Assembly: GCA_963748295.1 (NCBI GenBank)
Contig: CAVVIH010000008.1
Coordinates: 62,001 to 126,000, forward strand
Origin: CAVVIH01 sp963748295
GTDB lineage: Bacteria; Acidobacteriota; Vicinamibacteria; Vicinamibacterales; 2-12-FULL-66-21
Reading direction: 5' to 3'
Length of the DNA: 64,000 nucleotides
In this document: positions 11,378 through 20,571 of the stretch, in pieces
Numbering within the stretch: the first letter of the stretch is position 1
Layout of the letters: each line of letters opens with the position of its first letter
Notes under the pieces: model-generated
The model's database searches: none
Told to the model about the DNA's origin: nothing
What the model saw: only the letters and a program-made list of their open reading frames with translations
Made by a program: the position numbers and the translations under genes

Positions 11378-12682
11378 GTGGAATCGACCCTGGTGCTGAT
11401 CCTGACGGCTCTGGGCATCGCCGCCGCGGCTGTCTGGTTCGGCCTGCGCGAGCGTTCCGATCGGGAAGCCGCTCTCGTCAAGGCCGCACGGCTCGAAGCC
11501 CAGCTCGAGGCGGAGCGTCGATCGTTCGGCGAAAAACTCCTTCTTCTCCAAGACGCGGAATCGAAGCTGAGAGATGCGTTCGCCGCGCTGTCGTCGGATG
11601 CGCTGCGGCAGAACAACCAATCCTTTCTCCAGCTCGCGCGCGCGTCGCTCAGCGAGTTCCAGCAGCGCGCGAAGACGGATCTCGAGGGCCGTCAGAAATC
11701 GATCGAAGAGCTCGTGCAGCCGCTGAAGGAATCGTTGACGCGCGTCGACGGGACGCTTCAGGAAGTCGAGAAGAACCGGGTCGGCACGCAATCCACGCTG
11801 GCCGAACAGCTCCGGGCGCTGCAGGTGAGCCACCAGTCTTTGCAGACCGAGACGGGCCGGCTGGTTCAGGCGCTTCGCTCGCCCAACGTCCGCGGCCAAT
11901 GGGGCGAGCTGCAGCTCCGCCGCGTCGTCGAGGCCGCGGGCATGCTGGAATACTGCGACTTCGACATCAAGGAGTCGGTCTCCGCCGACGGTCAACGCCT
12001 GACGCCTGACCTCATCGTCCGCCTTCCGGGCGGCAAGAACGTCGTCGTCGACGCCAAGGTCCCGTCAGCCGCGTATCTCGACGCGATGGAGACGGAGCAG
12101 GAGTCCGTGCGCGACAGCAAGCTGAAGGATCACGCCCGTCAGGTTCGCGAGCACATCGGCCGCCTCGGCAACAAGAACTACTGGCAGCACTTCCAGCCCG
12201 CGCCCGACCTCGTCATCATGTTCGTTCCCGGCGAGACGCTCCTCAGCGTGGCGCTGCAGCGCGACCCGTCGCTTCTCGAGTTCAGCCTTGGAAGGAACGT
12301 CATGCTCGCCAGCCCGCTGACGCTGATGGCGATGCTGCGCGCGGTGGCGTACGGCTGGCAGCAGGAAAAAGTGGCGCGCAACGCCCAGGAGATCAGCGAC
12401 CTCGGGCGGCAGCTCTACGATCGCATCCGCGTGATGGCCGAGCACTTCGAAGAGGTCGCGCGGGGACTGATGCGCGCCGTCGAGGGCTACAACAAGGCGG
12501 TCGGATCGCTCGAAAGCCGCGTGCTCGTCACCGCGCGGCGCCTGAAGGACAAGGGAATCACCGCGCCGGAAGAACTACCGGAGCTGGATACGATCGACCA
12601 CACCGCGCGTGTGCTCGGGGCCGCCGAGCTGGTCGGCTTGTTCGACGACGAGCCGGTCGACGGCGTAGTGGTGAAGGAGTAA
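11378..12682 (+). CDS. rmuC: RmuC-family protein
   Basis: A 434-residue protein: one N-terminal membrane helix (about residues 4-22), a coiled coil (about 25-140) and the RmuC nuclease-like domain (about 150-380) with the motifs RGQWGELQLRRVVEAAGM, LPGGKNVVVDAKVP and FVPGETLLSVALQRDPSLLE. RmuC limits recombination at short inverted repeats; it belongs to the PD-(D/E)xK nuclease-like group. The GTG at 11378 is chosen because it begins the membrane helix; the longer open frame upstream is antisense to moeB. Divergent from moeB with a 57-base gap. Confidence 0.9.
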   Translation: MESTLVLILTALGIAAAAVWFGLRERSDREAALVKAARLEAQLEAERRSFGEKLLLLQDAESKLRDAFAALSSDALRQNNQSFLQLARASLSEFQQRAKTDLEGRQKSIEELVQPLKESLTRVDGTLQEVEKNRVGTQSTLAEQLRALQVSHQSLQTETGRLVQALRSPNVRGQWGELQLRRVVEAAGMLEYCDFDIKESVSADGQRLTPDLIVRLPGGKNVVVDAKVPSAAYLDAMETEQESVRDSKLKDHARQVREHIGRLGNKNYWQHFQPAPDLVIMFVPGETLLSVALQRDPSLLEFSLGRNVMLASPLTLMAMLRAVAYGWQQEKVARNAQEISDLGRQLYDRIRVMAEHFEEVARGLMRAVEGYNKAVGSLESRVLVTARRLKDKGITAPEELPELDTIDHTARVLGAAELVGLFDDEPVDGVVVKE

Positions 12683-12689
12683 GCGCCAA

Positions 12690-13391
12690 TCAGCGCAGCG
12701 CCGCCGTCAGCGTGACCGTGGCTCTTATCTCGAGTTCTCCCGGAGCAACCGGCGTCGTCTGCTGCTGGGCCATCTCGGCGCGCATCGCCATCACCGGGCG
12801 CGGCGGCGGCATCACTGCAGCACCCTGTTCCTCGATCCTGACGATCCCGGCGACCTTCATGTCGGCGCCCGCGGCAAGCGCCTCGGCACGGCCGCGCGCG
12901 TCGGCGACCGCCATGCGCAGCGCCTCACGCTCGACCGCCTTGCGGTCCTTCAGATCGAACCGCACCCCGCTGACCATCGTCGCACCCGATCCGACCGCCA
13001 GATCGATGATCTCGCCGAGCTTCGGCAGCGCGTCGACACGCACGTCCAGCGAGTTCCGGGCGACGTATCCGCGCAGCGTCTGACGGCCGTTGTTGTAGTC
13101 GTACTCCGGCTGCAGGTCGTAGGCCGCGGTCTGGATCGCGTCCTCGGAAATCCCGGCGCCCTTCAGCTTCTGCAGCACCGACGACATCGCGGCGGCGTTC
13201 AGCTTCTGCGCCTCCTGCGGCGTCTTCGCCCGCGATTCCGCGGTCACCGTCACCCACGCCCGATCCGGCGCGCGCTTGACGACGCCTTCGCCGGTCGCGA
13301 CCACGACGGGAGTCGAAGGCGAGGGCGGCGGCTGGGTGCTCTGCGGCGCGAGCGCGGTGAGGCCGAGAACGAATGCCAGTGCTGTTGTCAC
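12690..13391 (-). CDS. Secreted SIMPL (DUF541) domain protein
   Basis: A 233-residue protein with an N-terminal signal peptide (MTTALAFVLGLTALAPQ, GTG start) and a SIMPL/DUF541 domain covering the rest, including the typical VVVATGEGVVKRAPDRAWVTV opening and YVARNSLDVRVDALPKLGEIIDLAV core. Members are periplasmic or surface proteins of poorly known role (the name comes from an interaction with a mouse signalling kinase). Convergent with rmuC, seven bases apart. Confidence 0.85.
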   Translation of the reverse strand: MTTALAFVLGLTALAPQSTQPPPSPSTPVVVATGEGVVKRAPDRAWVTVTAESRAKTPQEAQKLNAAAMSSVLQKLKGAGISEDAIQTAAYDLQPEYDYNNGRQTLRGYVARNSLDVRVDALPKLGEIIDLAVGSGATMVSGVRFDLKDRKAVEREALRMAVADARGRAEALAAGADMKVAGIVRIEEQGAAVMPPPRPVMAMRAEMAQQQTTPVAPGELEIRATVTLTAALR

Positions 13392-13434
13392 GTCAGGCTC
13401 TCCTGGTTGCGATCATATCCATTAAACTGCGGCC

Positions 13435-14586
13435 ATGAAGTTCGAAACCTTCGAGATGGAGAGGATGCAGTCGACCTGGGAGAACCGGGTTGCCTGGAAC
13501 GTGTCCGAAAGCGGCGTTCATCCGCTGCGTGTCGAAGAGGTGGCGGACACCGACGCGGACCGTGCTGCGCTGCTGGGACTCCACCTCGGGTACTCGCAGA
13601 CCAACGGCACGCCCGAGCTTCGCGCGGCGATCGCCGCGATGTATCCGGGCGCCACGCCCGAGAACATCGAGGTCACCAACGGCGGCTCCGAGGCCAATTG
13701 CATCGCGATGATGCACTTGATCGAGCCCGGCGATCGCGTAGTCGTGATGACGCCGAACTATCTGCAGATGCGCGGGCTGGCGCGCGGGCTCGGCGCGATC
13801 GTCGAGCACTGGCCGCTCATCGAGGACGCCGATGCGCCGGCTCCGCGCTGGCGGCCTGACCTCGACCGGCTCGCGCGCCTGACCGCGTCGGGCGCGCGCG
13901 TGATAGTGATCTGCAATCCGAACAACCCCACCGGCGCGCGGCTGACCGCCGACGAGCTCGAGACCATCTGCAACATCGCGTCGCGCGCGGGCGCGTGGAT
14001 CGTGTCGGACGAGATCTATCGCGGCGCCGAGATCGACAACATGGAGACGCCGACGATCTGGGGACGCTACGACCGCGTGCTCGTGACCAGCAGTTTGTCA
14101 AAGGCGTACGGGCTCCCTGGTCTTCGGATTGGATGGGTGGTCGGGCCGCCCGCGACGGTGGACTCGCTGTGGGGCGTTCACGACTACACCACCATCGGCC
14201 CGGCGGCCGCCAGCGACATGCTCGCGAGGATCACGCTCAGGCAGCCGCGGCGGGCGCGCGTCATCGCGCGGACCCGCGGCATCATCCGCACGAACTATCC
14301 GATCGTCAGGAAATGGATCGACCGGCGGGCGCCGTTCCTCTCGCACATCCCGCCGCAGGCCGGCGCGATCGTCTACGTGAAGTACCGGCATCCGATCAAC
14401 TCGACCGACCTGATCACGCGCCTTCGTGACGAGAAGAGCGTGCTCGTCGTTCCCGGCGATCACTTCGAAATGGATGGCTACCTGCGCATCGGCTTCGGCT
14501 CGGATCCGACGCACCTCGAAGGGAGCCTCGAGCGCATCGCCGAGGTGCTCGACTCGATCCAGGAAACCACGGCGGATGCGCGCTGA
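13435..14586 (+). CDS. Class I/II PLP-dependent aminotransferase
   Basis: A 383-residue fold-type I enzyme. It shows the GGSEAN cofactor pocket near residue 83, the CNPNNPTGA motif, the VSDEIYRGAE aspartate-tyrosine pair, and the Schiff-base lysine in SSLSKAYGLPGLRIGW (near residue 223). The C-terminal arginine for the substrate carboxylate is in YLRIGFGSD. It overlaps the homoserine dehydrogenase gene by 11 bases, so an amino-acid pathway role is likely, but substrate cannot be read from sequence. Confidence 0.88.
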   Translation: MKFETFEMERMQSTWENRVAWNVSESGVHPLRVEEVADTDADRAALLGLHLGYSQTNGTPELRAAIAAMYPGATPENIEVTNGGSEANCIAMMHLIEPGDRVVVMTPNYLQMRGLARGLGAIVEHWPLIEDADAPAPRWRPDLDRLARLTASGARVIVICNPNNPTGARLTADELETICNIASRAGAWIVSDEIYRGAEIDNMETPTIWGRYDRVLVTSSLSKAYGLPGLRIGWVVGPPATVDSLWGVHDYTTIGPAAASDMLARITLRQPRRARVIARTRGIIRTNYPIVRKWIDRRAPFLSHIPPQAGAIVYVKYRHPINSTDLITRLRDEKSVLVVPGDHFEMDGYLRIGFGSDPTHLEGSLERIAEVLDSIQETTADAR

Positions 14587-15649
14587 CCTCGCACTCGTGG
14601 GGTTCGGCAATGTCGGACAGGCGTTCGCGCGCCTGATCGAAGAGCGCCGATCCAGGCTTGCCACCGACCACGATCTCGACTGCCGCGTCGTCGCCATCGC
14701 GACGCGAACGCGCGGCTGCGCGTACTCGGCGGATGGGCTCGACGCCATCGCGGCGGCCGGGCGGGTCGAAGCGGGCGGCCAGGTTCCGACCGCGACTCAA
14801 CGCGCCGACAGCCCGCATGATGCACTGGAGTGCATCGAGCGCCTCGCCTCGTCGACCGCTCCGCTTCGCGTGCTCGTCGAGACGACAACGCTCTCCATCG
14901 AACAGGGCCGCCCCGCCATCGATCACGTCGAGGCGGCGCTTCGCGCAGGCTGTCATGCCGTGACCGCGAACAAAGGACCGGCCGCCTTCGCGTGGCGGCG
15001 GCTGCAGTCGCTCGCGGACGACGCCGGGTTGTCGTTCCTGTTCGAGGGGGCCGTGATGGACGGCGTTCCCGTCTTCAATCTGATCCGGGAAACCATGCCC
15101 GCGGTGAGCGTCCTCGGGTTTCGCGGCGTGATCAACAGCACCACCAACGAGATTCTGACCGCGCTCGAGGATGGCGAGGAGTTCGCGCCGGCGCTGGCGC
15201 GCATGCAGGCGGCCGGCATCGCGGAAGCGGATCCGTCGCTGGACGTGGAAGGATGGGATGCTGCGGCCAAAGCTGCGGCGCTCGCCAACGTGCTGCTCGA
15301 TGCCAACACCACGCCTCACGATGTGGATCGAACCGGAATCGATGCGATGTCAGGGGTTGCGGCGCGCGCGGCGCTCAGCCGGGGGAAACGGCTGCGGCTC
15401 GTCGCATCGGCACGGCGCGGCGAGCGGCCGGTCGTGAGGCCCACGGAATTGCCGTCAACCGACCTGCTGGCCGGACTGCGGGGCACCGAAAACGCGATCG
15501 TCTTCGAGACGGATGTTCTCGGCGACGTGGCGATCTGTCAGCTGAGCGGAGGCCTGACGCTGACCGCGTACGCGCTGCTCAGCGATCTCGTTACTGTTCT
15601 CCGCAGGCATCGAGCGCGTTCCGCAGCGCCTGCTCGTCGTAGCCTTTGA
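14576..15649 (+). CDS. hom: Homoserine dehydrogenase
   Basis: A 357-residue NAD(P)-dependent enzyme reducing aspartate semialdehyde to homoserine, the branch to threonine and methionine. Seen: nucleotide-binding GFGNVG at residues 9-14, the TANKGP substrate lysine near residue 135, the FRGVINSTTNEILTALEDG catalytic segment and the D-x-E-GWDAAAK motif. There is no ACT domain. It overlaps the aminotransferase gene by 11 bases. The last about 20 residues are antisense to the glutaredoxin gene, and a small undetected indel at the end cannot be excluded. Confidence 0.9.
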   Translation: MRADLALVGFGNVGQAFARLIEERRSRLATDHDLDCRVVAIATRTRGCAYSADGLDAIAAAGRVEAGGQVPTATQRADSPHDALECIERLASSTAPLRVLVETTTLSIEQGRPAIDHVEAALRAGCHAVTANKGPAAFAWRRLQSLADDAGLSFLFEGAVMDGVPVFNLIRETMPAVSVLGFRGVINSTTNEILTALEDGEEFAPALARMQAAGIAEADPSLDVEGWDAAAKAAALANVLLDANTTPHDVDRTGIDAMSGVAARAALSRGKRLRLVASARRGERPVVRPTELPSTDLLAGLRGTENAIVFETDVLGDVAICQLSGGLTLTAYALLSDLVTVLRRHRARSAAPARRSL

Positions 15650-15836
15650 CGAATCGCGGGCCGATCGCGGTGAGCGGAACAGTCCTGTATCCGAGCTGCA
15701 CGAGCTCGGTATACGCGTCATGATCCTCTTCGACGTTCTTGTCCGTGAACGGGAGCCCCTCGCGTGAAAGAAACTCTTTCACCTGTTCACAGGACCGTCA
15801 GGAAGAGCCGGAATAGACGGTAATGACCGGAGGCAC
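15591..15836 (-). CDS. Glutaredoxin-family selenoprotein (UGA read as selenocysteine, U-x-x-C)
   Basis: An 81-residue glutaredoxin/NrdH-like protein if the UGA at 15800-15798 is decoded. The frame before it gives beta strand VITVYSGSS and the frame after it gives RSCEQVKEFLSREGLPF, then the cis-proline motif RTVPL and a KGYDEQALRNAL helix. UGA falls exactly on the first cysteine of the C-x-x-C active site (residue 13; C16 is the resolving cysteine). A hairpin downstream (15764-15782) fits the bacterial SECIS rule. GTG 15836 is the best start, although no clear ribosome site is seen. The 3' end overlaps hom. Alternative: a point error or mutation TGC to TGA. Confidence 0.75.
15764..15800 (-). 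promoter_or_regulatory. Candidate bacterial SECIS element
   Basis: In the mRNA, 15 bases after the UGA, GUGAAAG pairs perfectly with CUUUCAC around the loop AGUUU. The loop begins 22 bases after UGA and has G at its second position followed by U, which fits the described bacterial SECIS limits (loop 16-37 bases after UGA, short stem, G among the first two loop bases). The stem forces rare A/T-rich codons (AAA, TTT, CTT, TCA) in a gene that otherwise uses TTC and CTC. Confidence 0.7.
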
Positions 15837-15848
15837 GGTCGAAATTGT

Positions 15849-17020
15849 ATGACTGATCGCGAGCCTGTAAAGGCGAAACCGCCGCTCGACGGCCTTCTCG
15901 TCGTCGACCTCACACGCGTGCTGTCGGGGCCCTACTGCACCATGCTCCTGGCGGACATGGGCGCTCGCGTGATCAAGATCGAGCAGCCTGGAAAAGGGGA
16001 CGACACCCGCGCCTGGGGTCCGCCGTTTCAGGGCGGCGAGAGCGCGTATTTCCTCAGCATCAACCGGAACAAGGAAAGCCTCGCGCTCGATATCAAGCAA
16101 CCGCGGGGACGCGAATTTCTCGAGCGGCTGCTCGGGCGCGCCGACGTGCTCGTCGAGAACTTCAGGCCGGGAACGATGGAGCGGCTCGGCCTCGGCCACG
16201 CGGCGATCGCGCCGCGTTTCCCGCGGCTCGTCTACTGCTCGATTTCCGGGTTCGGCCAGTCGGGACCGCGCCGGGAACAGCCAGGCTACGACGCGGTGAT
16301 GCAGGCGGAGGGCGGGCTGATGAGCATCACGGGCGAGGCGGACGGCCCTCCCTACCGGCTCGGCGTGGCCATCTCGGACATCGTCACGGGCATGTTCGCG
16401 GCGCAGGGGATCACGCTCGCGCTGCTCGCGCGCGAGCGGACGGGACAGGGTCAGCTCGTGGACATCTCGATGCTGGATGCGACCGCCGCGCTGCTGACGT
16501 ATCAGGCCGCGATCTACTTCGCGACCGGCAAGCCGCCGGTGCGGATGGGCAACCGGCACCCGACGATCGTCCCTTATGAAACCTTCGAGGGAACCGGACG
16601 GAGCGTTCGTCCTCGCGGTGGGCAACGACGAGCAGTGGCGGCGATTCTGCACGACGGCCGGCATCGACGCGCTGGCGAACGATGCGCGGTTTGCCACCAA
16701 TCGCGACCGCGTGGCGCACTACGCGGAGCTGAAGCCGGTGCTGCGAGTCGCATCTGCGGACGCGGCCGCGCGACGAATGGATCCGCGTGCTGACCGCCGC
16801 GGGGATTCCGTGCGGATCGGTGCGCGACATCGGCGAAGTGCTCGGCGATCCGCAAGTCGCCGCGCGAGACATGATCCAGACCGTCGATCATCAGACGCTC
16901 GGATCGATCAATGTGCTGGGGACGCCGCTCAAGCTGTCGGAAACGCCGGGCGCCGTGCGTCAGGCGCCGCCGACGCTTGGGCAGCACACGGACGCGATTC
17001 TGCGAGAGTTCGGGGGGTAG
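15849..17020 (+). CDS. CaiB/BaiF family CoA-transferase (two single-base frameshifts in this sequence)
   Basis: A class III CoA-transferase moving CoA between carboxylic acids. The first 245 residues are intact and include the GLLVVDLTRVLSGP start, VENFRPG, YCSISGFGQ-GP and the catalytic aspartate in SMLDATAALL. The remaining parts continue in two other frames: DGAFVLAVGNDEQW (shift near 16588, one extra G) and RDEWIRVLTAAGIPCGSVRDI to LREFGG (shift near 16745, one extra base). Together they make 389 residues, the normal family length. Two shifts in the same direction and no lost motif point to sequencing error. It starts only 12 bases from the divergent glutaredoxin start. Confidence 0.85.
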
Positions 17021-17023
17021 GGG

Positions 17024-17200
17024 CCTTCCGCCTAAAGGCGGAGAACTTCCGCCTGAAGGCAGAGAACTTCCGCCTAAAGGCGGAAGCTACAGGACGGCGC
17101 TCGGTACGAGAAGGGGAAAACTTCCGCCTAAAGGCGGAAGCTACGAGACGGCGCTCTGGTACGGGAAGGCCCTGTGGCTTCCGCCTTTAGGCGGAAGTTC
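17024..17200. repeat. REP-like palindromic repeat cluster B
   Basis: Five copies of the CTTCCGCC-TAAA/TTTA-GGCGGAAG palindrome at 17025, 17046, 17066, 17121 and 17178; copies 3 and 4 sit in a longer direct repeat of about 50 bases (including GACGGCGCTC, GGTACG and GAAGG). The block fills the space between two convergent genes, starting three bases after the CoA-transferase stop and ending at the TAG stop of the minus-strand gene. Confidence 0.9.
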
Positions 17201-17628
17201 TACCTCTCCACGAACGGACCGATCTCCGCCAGGACCGCGTCGAGCAGCAGGTCGTCGGTCAGCGTCTCGATGGCGGCCGGCCCGGACGCCACGACGCGCT
17301 CCGTGTCAACCTGGCGCCGGCCGCGGCCGCGGCTGGTTCGCACGAGAACCGCGGCAGGATCCTGTGACGTATCGAGGCTCATCTCGATGAAGTCTGACGA
17401 GGCTTCCGAGGACAGCCGAACGGAGCCGGCCGGCGTGGCCACTTTGTAGCGGAAGCCTTCCGCCGTCAGCGCCGCGCCGAGGGTCTGGAATATGGGGACT
17501 GCATGCGCCTCGAGAAACCGATCGTAGGCGCGCACGGAGAGGTCGGTGCGTTCGCGCCGGGCAGAGACGTCCCGGCGCGCCTGGTCGATGGCGGCGCGCA
17601 GCCGGCGCCGCACTTCCGAAACTTCCAT
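17200..17628 (-). CDS. Conserved hypothetical protein
   Basis: A 142-residue soluble protein with start MEVSEVRRRLRAAI (ATG 17628), eight bases after the PilT-like gene stop, so probably co-transcribed. The N-terminal third is a basic helix (RRRLRAAIDQARRDVSARRERTD); the rest looks alpha/beta with a SSDFIEMSLDTSQ core. No signal peptide or membrane helix. I do not recognise the family. Position suggests a link to the ATPase upstream, which is only context. Confidence 0.7.
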   Translation of the reverse strand: MEVSEVRRRLRAAIDQARRDVSARRERTDLSVRAYDRFLEAHAVPIFQTLGAALTAEGFRYKVATPAGSVRLSSEASSDFIEMSLDTSQDPAAVLVRTSRGRGRRQVDTERVVASGPAAIETLTDDLLLDAVLAEIGPFVER

Positions 17629-17636
17629 GGTTTTTT

Positions 17637-20089
17637 CTACGCCAGCCGCTCCGCGAAGGACGTATCGACGCCATCGCGCGCGAGACACTTGAGCAGCGCC
17701 GTCCGATCGGGCGCTCTCCGATATGCCTCGGCGCTATGCACCGTCCCCCCACGCACCAGCGCGGCAAGCGAATCGTTCATCGGCACCATGCCAACTGACG
17801 TCCGCCCGCCTCGAGCGCCGACGCGACCTCGGCCGACTTGCCGTCGCGAATCGACTGCGCCACGGCCGGCGAGTTGAGAAGCAACTCACGCGCCGTGACC
17901 CGTCCTCCCGAGGCCTTCCTGAGCAGTACCTGTGAGACGACCGCGCGAAGCGTTCGCGAGAGTGTAGCGCGGATGCCGCCGCGCTGGCCGGCCGGGAACA
18001 TTTCGGTCAAGGCGTCGAGCGCCGCCGCCGACGAGGGCGCGGTAATCGAAGCGAAGACGAGGCGGCCCGATTCCGCCGCTTCGAGCGCCGCCTGGATGCT
18101 CTCGGTCGAATGCAGATCCTCGATCACGAGAACGTCCGGATCCTCGTTGAGCGCCGCCAGCGCCGCCGCTCCCGCGGCCGCCGGATTGTCGCTGACCTCG
18201 CGCTGGCTGATGAACGAGCGCCGGCTCTCGTGGACGAATCCAATCTCCGTCTCGATCGTGATCACATGATCGCTGCGCGTGCGGTTGACCAGATCGACGA
18301 ACGAGTTCATCAGCGTCGACTTGCCGCTGCCGCGGGCGCCGGTGACGATGATCAGGCCATCCGCCTGCGCCGCCAGATCCCTGAGCTCCGGCGACAGGTT
18401 GAGATGATCGGCGGAGATCGACTTCGCGGAGATCATCCGGAAGATCATTCCGGGCCCGCGATGATCGCGGAACGTGACGCAGCGCACGCGGCCGACCTCC
18501 GGCACCTCGGAGATCCACTCGAGCGGCGCGTCCCCCTCAGGCTTGCGCGGCGCGAGAGCGGCGATCAGACGCTCGATGTCGCTCGCGGACAGCACGGGCT
18601 CGGCGTCGAGCGCGCTGATTTCGCCGTCGACGCGAATCAACGGGCGCGACTGCGCGACGACGTAGACGGTGGACGCGGCGCGTTCCGCGGCGACGCGAAG
18701 CATTTGCAGCAGCGCCTGATCGTCCACGCGGCCGCCGGCCGCCGGCTTCTCGGGCCTGGCCGCCGATCGGCCGATAGGCACCACGACGCCAGCAGGATGG
18801 ACGGGCTCGGCATGTTCTGATCTCGGCTTCGACATTGCTGCTGAGTGTTCCACAGGAATCTCCCCGGTTGACGGTTGCTCGATCGTAGCCCTCGCTGCGA
18901 CTTCCTCCACGGCCGGACTCGCATGGAACGGCGCCAGCATCGGCGGCGTTTCCTGCATCACAGGCTCGTCGACTTCGACGGTCATGCCTTCGTAGACGAC
19001 GAACATCGGTTCCGGCATGTACTCTGGTTCCGGCACGGGCTCTGGTTCCGGTACTGGCTCTGCTTCCAGCTCGGGCTCTGGTTCCAGCGCCGCCTCCGGC
19101 TCCGGAGTGGGCGCGACCTCCGCTTCCGCTGGTGCAGCCGCCTCGCTCAATTCCGGCGACCATGACGACGACGGAATCTCGTCGAGTTCTGTGCCGAGAT
19201 CGAGATCGCCGGCGTCCGAATCGGGCTCGGCGACGATCGACATCTCCGCGTCGCGCTCGCGCTCCGCCTCGCCGTCATCGAGGATCACCCAGTCCGGCGG
19301 TTCCTCTCCGGGGGCACGATCTTCCAATCCTTCGGTGAGCAGCGTTCCCGCGGTGGCCGCCAGCATCGCGTCCACGTCGGCATCGGTCGGCGCGTCCTGC
19401 GGCTCCGGATCGACGACTTCGAGCGCGTGTTCCTCGGTGGGCTCCTGGGTGTCGACGGGAATGCGGATGTGTTCGACGCGCTCCGGCTCCTGCGAGCCAA
19501 CCTCGTCGAGAACCGGAACCCGTTCTTCGATCGTTGTTTCCTCGATCGTCGGGTCCGAGATTGACGACTCGACGAGGGTGTGAACTTCGAGTTCCTCGAC
19601 CTCGTCGACATCATCGGCGTGCGGCGATTCCTGCAAGCCGACAGCAGCACCGGCATCGACCGGCGACGAGGTGCCTGCTTCGGCAACGGCGGCCGGCGCC
19701 TCGGCGGCGGCAGGCTGCGCTTCGAGCGGGCGCTGGATGACGACCGGATGCCGGCGCAGCTCGAGCCAGATGTCGTCGCCGCCGCGGGCCGCCACGATCG
19801 AGAAACGATCGGCGATGCCCGGAGGCGGCGCGATCTCGTGCTCGATGGCACCAAGATCGTCGAGCGCCTGGCGCTGATCCGGCGGGATGATCTGTCCCAC
19901 CATGCTGAGGACCGCCTCGCATGTCAGCACGCGTGACGAGAGCTCGACCTGCCCCCACGCGAGCGGTCCGCGGTACGCGTTCATGGACGACGAGGTCGTC
20001 ACGACGTACGGTTTTTCGCCGACGTGCATGACGAGCGCGTCACCCTCGAGACGAACGATGGCGTCGAGCAGCGATTCGAGCAGGGTCAC
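17637..20089 (-). CDS. PilT-like ATPase with long acidic linker (single-base frameshift near the C-terminus)
   Basis: An 817-residue protein once one base is restored near 17787; the terminal segment MVPMNDSLAALVRGGTV, typical of PilT ends, lies in the next frame. Residues 1-120 form a PilT/PilU-like N-terminal domain (DALVMHVGEKPYVV). Residues about 130-440 are an acidic Pro-Glu-rich linker with PEPEPVPEP repeats. The C-terminal half is a second N-domain plus the retraction ATPase: Walker A GARGSGKS and the VLVIEDLHS acidic box with SITAPSS in place of the usual histidine box. PilT ATPases drive type IV pilus retraction; no other pilus genes are nearby. The linker is far longer than normal (PilT about 350 residues). 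Confidence 0.82.
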
Positions 20090-20134
20090 GAGTTGACGAC
20101 CTTTTCGGCCGGATCCTGTTGTGTCTTTAGATCT

Positions 20135-20515
20135 TCAGCTGTTGCGCGGCGTCGTCGAGCCTGCGTCGTAGATACGGACCAGCTCGATCAGTTTGTAGCC
20201 GCGCGTTTGATACGGCGGTATTACTCGTTCCGTACGCAGATACTGAATCATGCCGTCGTCTGCGTAATCGGGTGCGCCGATGCCGGGGAGGCTTTCGAGA
20301 ACGGACGAGAGTGCCGCGATATTCATCTGCGCCCGGCGCGTGGACGCGAATGCGACGAACACCTCGTTGCTGATGAAACTGAACGATCCTTCGGATCGTG
20401 TTGCCGGTGCGTCTTCCACTTTCAGCGCCCCGATGCCTGACTGCGTTTTCAGTGCATCGATGAGCAATTGCGTGAACGCGCCGTCGCCGGACCAGCCAGT
20501 GGCGTCCAGCTCCAT
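20135..20515 (-). CDS. Conserved hypothetical protein
   Basis: A 126-residue soluble protein (MELDATGWSGDGAFTQLLIDAL...) of mixed alpha/beta composition with no signal peptide. It sits 45 bases upstream of the PilT-like gene and 56 bases downstream of the methyltransferase gene on the same strand, suggesting one operon. I do not recognise the family. The coding potential is supported by third-position GC and by conserved spacing with neighbours. Confidence 0.65.
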   Translation of the reverse strand: MELDATGWSGDGAFTQLLIDALKTQSGIGALKVEDAPATRSEGSFSFISNEVFVAFASTRRAQMNIAALSSVLESLPGIGAPDYADDGMIQYLRTERVIPPYQTRGYKLIELVRIYDAGSTTPRNS

Positions 20516-20571
20516 CTACAAAATAGTAACAGAACGTCGGCGCCGGCTCGCGGGAAAAAACAGATCTCGTA

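Noticed and set aside
16576..17190. Open frame containing several FRLKAEA peptide repeats at its C-terminus
   Set aside because: It is the middle of the frameshifted CoA-transferase gene read through into the REP-like DNA repeats; the peptide repeat is a translation of the palindromes.
17024..17200. Regularly repeated palindromes resembling a CRISPR array
   Set aside because: Spacing is irregular, spacers themselves repeat, there are only five copies and no cas genes; the same unit occurs alone elsewhere.
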